A stretch of 34,711 nt of DNA from NCBI GenBank assembly GCA_003210015.1, contig QCNX01000008.1, positions 1 through 34,711 of the forward strand, read 5' to 3'. This DNA comes from Pelagibacteraceae bacterium AG-426-P20. GTDB taxonomy: Bacteria > Pseudomonadota > Alphaproteobacteria > Pelagibacterales > Pelagibacteraceae. The notes under the pieces are model-generated. The model did not search any database, was not told the origin of the DNA, and saw only the letters and a list, made by a program, of their open reading frames with translations. Below are positions 29,170 through 34,711 of this stretch, piece after piece. The position numbers and the translations under genes were made by a program. Position 1 is the first letter of the stretch. Every line of letters starts with the position of its first letter.

Positions 29170-30978
29170 ATGAGCACAATTGACAATATTAGAAACTTCG
29201 CGATCATAGCACATATTGATCACGGCAAATCTACTATAGCCGATAGAATAATTCATAGCTGTGGTGGCCTAACTGAAAGAGAGATGAAAGCTCAAGTTTT
29301 AGACTCTATGGATATAGAGCGTGAAAGAGGAATTACGATTAAAGCTCAAACAGTAAAACTAAATTATAAAGCAAAAGACGGAAAAAAATATATCTTAAAT
29401 ATAATTGATACTCCGGGCCATGTTGATTTTAGTTATGAAGTAAGCAGATCTCTATACGCTTGTGAGGGGTCTATTTTAATTGTTGATAGCACTCAAGGGG
29501 TTGAAGCGCAAACATTAGCAAATGTATATCAAGCTTTAGATATAAATCATGAAATTGTACCTGTTCTTAATAAGGTAGATTTACCAGCTTCAGATTTAGA
29601 AAAAACAAAAAAGCAAATAGAAGAGGTGATAGGTATAGATACCGAAAATGCCATACCTTGTTCTGGAAAAACAGGTGAAGGTATTGATAATATTTTAGAA
29701 CAAATTATTACAGCTTTACCAGCTCCAAAGGGAGAAAATTCTGGTGATCTAAAATGTTTATTAGTTGATAGTTGGTATGATACTTATCTAGGAGTAGTTA
29801 TTTTAGTAAGAGTAATTGATGGAAAAATCTCAAAAAACATGAAAATAAAAATGATGTCTACTAACCAAGAATATATCGTTGAAAAAGTTGGAGTATTTAC
29901 TCCTAAAGCAGTAGATATTAATGAATTAAATGCTGGAGAAATTGGTTTTATAACAACTGGAATAAAAGTTTTATCTGAAACAAAAGTTGGTGATACAATC
30001 TGTGATGCCGCTAAACCTTTAAGAGAAGCGTTGCCCGGCTTTAAACCTAGTAAGCCAGTTGTATTTTGTGGATTATTTCCAGTAGATAGTTCAGAATATC
30101 AAAAATTAAAAGATGGTTTAGCTAAATTACAATTAAACGATGCAAGTTTTTCATTTGAACCAGAGTCATCCTCAGCTTTGGGTTTAGGATTTAGATGTGG
30201 TTTTTTAGGATTACTACATTTGGAAATTGTTACAGAGAGGCTAGAAAGAGAATTTGATGTAAACTTGTTAACAACGACACCTGGGGTTGTATATAAAGTT
30301 CACATGAATAATGGAAATATAGTTGATCTTCATAATCCTTCGAGTTTACCAGACCCAACATTAATAAAGTTAATTGAAGAACCATGGATTAAAGCAACAA
30401 TAATTACACCTGATGAATATCTGGGATCTATTATTAAAATGTGCCAGGATAAAAGGGGTATCCAAACTAATTTAAGTTATTCTGGAAATAGAGCTGTAAT
30501 AAATTATGAATTACCCTTAAACGAGGTTGTTTTTGATTTTAATGATCGCCTAAAATCAATGACAAGTGGGTATGCTAGTTTTGACTACGAGATCATACAA
30601 CATAGAGAGGGAAATTTAGTTAAACTTGGGATTTTAGTTAATGCAGAACCAGTTGATGCATTAGCTATGATGATTCACAAAGATTTTGCACAAAAAACTG
30701 GAAGAGAAGTTTGTGAAAAATTAAAAGATCTTATACCCAGACATAATTTTATGATACCTGTTCAAGCAGCAATAGGAGGAAAAATTATAGCAAGAGAAAC
30801 AATTAAGGGTTTTAAAAAAGATGTTTTAACTAAAATTCATGGCGGGGGAGCTACAGATAGAAAAAGAAAACTTCTTGAAAAACAAAAAAAAGGTAAAGCT
30901 CGTTCCAAACAATTTGGTAGAGTAGAAATTCCTCAAGAGGCATTTATAGGTGTATTAAAGATTAATAAAGAAAAATAG
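29170..30978 (+). CDS. lepA: elongation factor 4 (LepA)
   Basis: 602 aa; '[20 protein letters not shown]', '[16 protein letters not shown]', C-terminal '[26 protein letters not shown]'. Confidence 0.97.
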   Translation: MSTIDNIRNFAIIAHIDHGKSTIADRIIHSCGGLTEREMKAQVLDSMDIERERGITIKAQTVKLNYKAKDGKKYILNIIDTPGHVDFSYEVSRSLYACEGSILIVDSTQGVEAQTLANVYQALDINHEIVPVLNKVDLPASDLEKTKKQIEEVIGIDTENAIPCSGKTGEGIDNILEQIITALPAPKGENSGDLKCLLVDSWYDTYLGVVILVRVIDGKISKNMKIKMMSTNQEYIVEKVGVFTPKAVDINELNAGEIGFITTGIKVLSETKVGDTICDAAKPLREALPGFKPSKPVVFCGLFPVDSSEYQKLKDGLAKLQLNDASFSFEPESSSALGLGFRCGFLGLLHLEIVTERLEREFDVNLLTTTPGVVYKVHMNNGNIVDLHNPSSLPDPTLIKLIEEPWIKATIITPDEYLGSIIKMCQDKRGIQTNLSYSGNRAVINYELPLNEVVFDFNDRLKSMTSGYASFDYEIIQHREGNLVKLGILVNAEPVDALAMMIHKDFAQKTGREVCEKLKDLIPRHNFMIPVQAAIGGKIIARETIKGFKKDVLTKIHGGGATDRKRKLLEKQKKGKARSKQFGRVEIPQEAFIGVLKINKEK

Positions 30979-31046
30979 AATGCTAAAAATTAAATTATTT
31001 CATTTAAAATAAAAGATTTTATCTAATCATGATTTAGTTAAAGGCA

Positions 31047-31868
31047 TCATTTTAATATCCATTCCTTATATAAATCTAAATTTTTTAATAAATATTCAGG
31101 ATAACTATTATCTATTTCTACTTTCTTTAACCTTAGATTTCTACCAAAAGGATCAATTAAATCATTAATCTTTTTTTTAATTGCAGATACATCTTTGAAT
31201 TTTTCTTTATTAAATTCTGTGTGGGCCATGTTTTCAATTTTCTTTGAAATTTCCTCTGGTTTCATCAAGTATGTAAAATGCCAACCACCCCCTTGAATTA
31301 ACTGAATACTTTTTTCTTTATCAATTCTCCAAAAGGGATAATTCAAATTCTTCTTTTTAAGCATTCTAAGATCAAAAAAAGACTTTAGGTGTTTCTTTTT
31401 GCAAATTCTAGATCCAGCCCAGTTTCCATTACCCTCATCTAGCCCTAGTATATTTAATTTATAGTAATACATATTTTGAAGAAAAAAACCAAATTTGAAA
31501 TCATTTGCCTTAAAATTAATTATAGATTTTGGTTCTGGAATTTCATCTTCATCAGAAAAAACTATTAGATCATCAGGCTCCGCTTTTGTAATTCCTTGAA
31601 ATAATCTTTCCATTTGAATTTTAAGAAGTTGATAGTCATTTTTCCCTTTAATTTTTATTTCAGGTAGATCATCAACTTTGATGTAAATGATTTTATCACC
31701 ATATTTTTCTAAAAATTTTTTATCAAAATTATAATCTTTATAATTACCGGTATGCGTTTTGTTTGCTTCGCAGACAACAAAGTAATCTACAAAATCTTTT
31801 AAAACATTAAATCTTAAATTGAATAATAAATTTGCATTATAAAATGTTATACAATCATAAATTTTCAT
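31047..31868 (-). CDS. glycosyltransferase family 17-like protein
   Basis: 273 aa; 'YDCITFYNANLLFNLRFNVLKDFVDYFVVCEANKTHTG', 'DLIVFSDEDEIPEP', 'GGGWHFTYL', resembling GT17 (MGAT3-like). Confidence 0.8.
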   Translation of the reverse strand: MKIYDCITFYNANLLFNLRFNVLKDFVDYFVVCEANKTHTGNYKDYNFDKKFLEKYGDKIIYIKVDDLPEIKIKGKNDYQLLKIQMERLFQGITKAEPDDLIVFSDEDEIPEPKSIINFKANDFKFGFFLQNMYYYKLNILGLDEGNGNWAGSRICKKKHLKSFFDLRMLKKKNLNYPFWRIDKEKSIQLIQGGGWHFTYLMKPEEISKKIENMAHTEFNKEKFKDVSAIKKKINDLIDPFGRNLRLKKVEIDNSYPEYLLKNLDLYKEWILK

Positions 31869-32086
31869 TTATTTCTTATAAACATAAATAGTTGATGCTG
31901 AAATGATAAATTTTGTTTATCTTGTACAATAGTCACTTTATATATTTTCATATAATAATTTAAATCAATAAATTGTCACAAATTATAGGTTTTTTCTTAA
32001 TTTAAACATTAATTTTTTTGATTGAAATTAATATAAAATGATTAAATATCTATAATATACTTTGTTTAAAGAATAAAAATAAATAA

Positions 32087-32602
32087 ATGCATATCAAAAA
32101 AACTTCAATTAAAGATTTAGTATTACTTAAAACAAAAATTCACAGGGATAGCCGAGGCTTCCTTAAAGAAACATCAAAAAAAAATGTCATTAAAAAAGAT
32201 TTTATCTTTGATTTAATGTCATCATCTAACAAAAATGTACTGAGAGGACTTCATATTCAAACAAAGAAACCCCAAGCAAAATTAATTACAGTATCTTATG
32301 GTAAAATATTTGATGTAGCAGTTGATTTAAGAAAAAAATCTAAAACATTTGGAAAACATTTTTCTATAATTATGTCTAATAAAAGTGATTTTTCTTTATA
32401 TATACCAGAGGGATTTGCTCATGGTTTTATATGTTTATCTAAAATATGTATCATTAACTATAAATGTAATAAGTACAGAGATGCTAAAAGTGAAACTACA
32501 CTTAGATGGGACGACAGTAATTTAAAAATAAAATGGCCTGTTAAAAAACCTATTTTATCATTAAAAGATAAACATGGAAAAAATTTAAATTATTTTAAAT
32601 AG
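32087..32602 (+). CDS. dTDP-4-dehydrorhamnose 3,5-epimerase-like protein
   Basis: 171 aa; 'DSRGFLKETS', 'LRGLHIQTKKPQAKLITVSYGKIFDVAVDLRKKSKTFG', 'YIPEGFAHGF'. Confidence 0.88.
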   Translation: MHIKKTSIKDLVLLKTKIHRDSRGFLKETSKKNVIKKDFIFDLMSSSNKNVLRGLHIQTKKPQAKLITVSYGKIFDVAVDLRKKSKTFGKHFSIIMSNKSDFSLYIPEGFAHGFICLSKICIINYKCNKYRDAKSETTLRWDDSNLKIKWPVKKPILSLKDKHGKNLNYFK

Positions 32603-32607
32603 AAATA

Positions 32608-33333
32608 ATGAAAAAAAGAATTATTGTTACAGGTGGATCAGGAAGGTTTGGTAATTATCTTAAAAATATTAAGATTAATCATAATGTCCTTTTTCCAAAA
32701 AAAAAAATTTTTAATATTTTAAATCCAATTGTCTTAAAAAAATATTTAAAAAAAAATAGAGCAGATATGGTTATACACTTGGCTGGGTTATCAAGACCGA
32801 TGTCTATTCATGAAAAAGATATTAAAAAAAGTATTGATTTAAATATAATAGGTACAGCCAATATTACAAAAGTTTGTTCTGAGCTGAATATAAAATTAAT
32901 ATATTTTTCGACACACTATGTTTATCCAGGGGTTAAGGGAAGTTATTCTGAAAGGGATAATTTATTGCCAGTAAATAATTATGCGTGGTCAAAATTAGGT
33001 GGAGAATGTGCAGTTCAACTTTATAAAAACTCTCTAATTTTAAGGGTTTGCATGACCGAAAAACCTTTTTTACATAAAAAAGCTTTTGCAAATGTTAAAA
33101 CAAGCTTCATGTATCACGAAGATGTAGCTAAAATTTTATTTAAATTAATTAACAAAAGAGGAGTCATAAATATTGGAGGTAAAGCTGAATTTGTCTATAA
33201 TTTTGCTAAAAAAAACAATCCAAATGTAAAAAAAATTTTTTTAAAAAAAGATAATAAAATAGGAATGCCTTTTGATTCATCGTTAAATATAAAAAAGTTG
33301 CATAAAATAATTAAAAAAAATTCAAATAATTGA
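32608..33333 (+). CDS. NAD(P)-dependent sugar reductase/epimerase (RmlD-like short-chain dehydrogenase)
   Basis: 241 aa; 'IIVTGGSGRFGNYL', 'VIHLAGLSRP', 'YFSTHYVYPG', catalytic 'YAWSK'. Confidence 0.8.
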   Translation: MKKRIIVTGGSGRFGNYLKNIKINHNVLFPKKKIFNILNPIVLKKYLKKNRADMVIHLAGLSRPMSIHEKDIKKSIDLNIIGTANITKVCSELNIKLIYFSTHYVYPGVKGSYSERDNLLPVNNYAWSKLGGECAVQLYKNSLILRVCMTEKPFLHKKAFANVKTSFMYHEDVAKILFKLINKRGVINIGGKAEFVYNFAKKNNPNVKKIFLKKDNKIGMPFDSSLNIKKLHKIIKKNSNN

Positions 33334-33399
33334 AAAAAAAATGCCACAGATTTATTTATGTTCACTTACTAGCTCTAAATTAAAACGATTATTAACTAA

Positions 33400-34197
33400 A
33401 TGAAAAATTTAGATATTTATTGTGTTACAGATAAAAAGTTAGATTTTTTAGAAAAAACAAATCTTAAATTAGTTGGTGTCGGTAAAGAAAAATTTTCTGA
33501 AAAATACTTAAGATGTGACACAAAAAAAAATATTAATTATAAAGAAAAATATTATTCTGAGTTAGCATTTCATTACTGGTATTGGCAAAATATATTACCA
33601 AATGAAAAACAGGATTGGATTGGATTTTGTCAAAAGAGGAGATTTTGGATTAATCCAGAAAAAGACAAAAATTTAATTACCTCAGAAAATTTGAATGAAT
33701 TTTTACTTTTGGAAATTGATGATAAGTTGAGTAAATCAGAAAGTTTCATTTGTAGTCCTGTTAATCTTACTGGGGTAAAAAAAATGAAGATGATCAAAAG
33801 GGGATGGAAAAATTTGATAAAAGATCCAAACATATTTTTTAATAATCAAAAACACACTATCGCTTTACATTTTGATATGCATCATGGATACAACAATTTA
33901 AATAAAGCTATTAATTTGCTGGATAGTGAAAATAAAAGAGATTTTTTTGATTTTGTAAATAACAAAACATATTTTAATCCACATATAATGTGCATTTCTA
34001 GACCCGATATTTTAGAGAAGTGGTTTAAAAGTTTATTTTCATGGTTAGAAAGATGTGAGAGTGAATTTGGTTTTAATAAATTAAACGGATATGACACTCA
34101 AAGACTTTATGCTTATTTAGCAGAAAGATATCTATCTTACTGGTTTCAAAAATATACAAAATTTAGAGAAATACCTTGGACTTTAATCCAAATATAA
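33400..34197 (+). CDS. DUF4422-like (glycosyltransferase-associated) protein
   Basis: 265 aa; '[32 protein letters not shown]' and '[28 protein letters not shown]' resemble DUF4422 proteins of polysaccharide loci. Confidence 0.65.
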   Translation: MKNLDIYCVTDKKLDFLEKTNLKLVGVGKEKFSEKYLRCDTKKNINYKEKYYSELAFHYWYWQNILPNEKQDWIGFCQKRRFWINPEKDKNLITSENLNEFLLLEIDDKLSKSESFICSPVNLTGVKKMKMIKRGWKNLIKDPNIFFNNQKHTIALHFDMHHGYNNLNKAINLLDSENKRDFFDFVNNKTYFNPHIMCISRPDILEKWFKSLFSWLERCESEFGFNKLNGYDTQRLYAYLAERYLSYWFQKYTKFREIPWTLIQI

Positions 34198-34203
34198 AAA
34201 CCT

Positions 34204-34293
34204 GGAGAGGTGGCCGAGTGGTTGAAGGCGCACGCTTGGAAAGCGTGTAAAGGAGCAATTCTTTCATGGGTTCGAATCCCATTCTCTCCGCCA
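34204..34293 (+). tRNA. tRNA-Ser (anticodon GGA), CCA encoded
   Basis: GGAGAGGTGGCCGAGTGGTTGAAGGCGCACGCTTGGAAAGCGTG...long variable arm...GGGTTCGAATCCCATTCTCTCCGCCA. Confidence 0.97.
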
Positions 34294-34356
34294 TCTAATT
34301 ACCCTTTATTTAAAAGCTTATTTAACTTATTTGGCAAATATTAATGATTTAATTTA

Positions 34357-34391
34357 AACATTTTTATTTAAAAATGTTATAATTTTTTTTT
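34357..34391 (+). terminator. AT-rich hairpin plus T-run downstream of tRNA-Ser
   Basis: AACATTTTT-ATTT-AAAAATGTT (9-bp perfect stem), then ataa and T9. Confidence 0.5.
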
Positions 34392-34478
34392 CCAAAAATT
34401 GAAAAAATGATAAATAATAAAACATATCGAGCATACCCCATCAGATATTCATAAAGGTACTACTTCATAAATTAAGAA

Positions 34479-34711
34479 ATGGATAAAAATGAATTAAATA
34501 TTTGCCAAGTATCATTAAACAGAGATATTGCTTTAATTGAAGAAAATTTAACTAATTTTAAAAAAATTTATAAAAAAGATTTAAGATTATTTGTTGTTTG
34601 TCCTGAAACTCAAATTAATGAATTCAAAAAGGGATTAAAATTTAATGAAGTAGAAATCATCAATGAAAATGAATTGATTTCTTTTAATGATTTTAAAAAA
34701 ATATTTGATAA
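34479..34711 (+). CDS. hypothetical protein, partial (truncated at window edge), possibly glycosyltransferase-like
   Basis: Open frame from ATG 34479: MDKNELNICQVSLNRDIALIEENLTNFKKIYKKDLRLFVVCPETQINEFKKGLKFNEVEIINENELISFNDFKKIFD... Confidence 0.55.
   Translation, partial: MDKNELNICQVSLNRDIALIEENLTNFKKIYKKDLRLFVVCPETQINEFKKGLKFNEVEIINENELISFNDFKKIFD

Noticed and set aside
29005-29256. 83-aa minus-strand ORF at the pheT/lepA junction
   Set aside because: Antisense to two conserved genes; no family resemblance.
31869-32086. Possible riboswitch or ncRNA in the 218-nt gap before the RmlC-like gene
   Set aside because: Extremely AT-rich with no convincing stem set or known riboswitch core.
33630-34097. 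minus-strand ORFs 33630-33833 and 33882-34097
   Set aside because: Antisense shadows in the DUF4422-like gene.
1-34711. CRISPR array, IS element, prophage or rRNA
   Set aside because: No regularly spaced direct repeats, transposase, integrase, phage structural genes or rRNA sequence seen on either strand.

Overview
AT-rich, densely packed bacterial chromosome segment. Gene content and compactness suggest a streamlined marine alphaproteobacterium of the SAR11/Pelagibacterales type (inference from content, not a database match). From left to right: 7Fe-type ferredoxin (partial), TerB-like protein and SUV3-like helicase, all on the minus strand; TAXI-TRAP binding protein and fused permease; hotdog thioesterase; tRNA-Arg; thiolase; a homodimeric-type pyruvate dehydrogenase E1 (AceE) with a lipoyl domain fused at its N-terminus, followed by E2; DMT exporter; UppP; glutamate synthase gltD (with an apparent +1 frameshift in an A8 tract) and gltB; alpha/beta hydrolase; glycosyltransferase; the translation block thrS-infC-rpmI-rplT-pheS-pheT-lepA; then a surface-polysaccharide-like accessory region (GT17-like, RmlC-like, RmlD-like, DUF4422-like, tRNA-Ser, partial ORF). 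The most unusual items are the lipoyl-E1 fusion, a terminator-like hairpin abutting the TRAP permease start codon, the gltD frameshift, dyad-rich promoter regions upstream of gltD and aceE, and two unlisted small ORFs. No CRISPR, rRNA, IS element or prophage was seen. No wholly new multi-gene system can be claimed from sequence alone.
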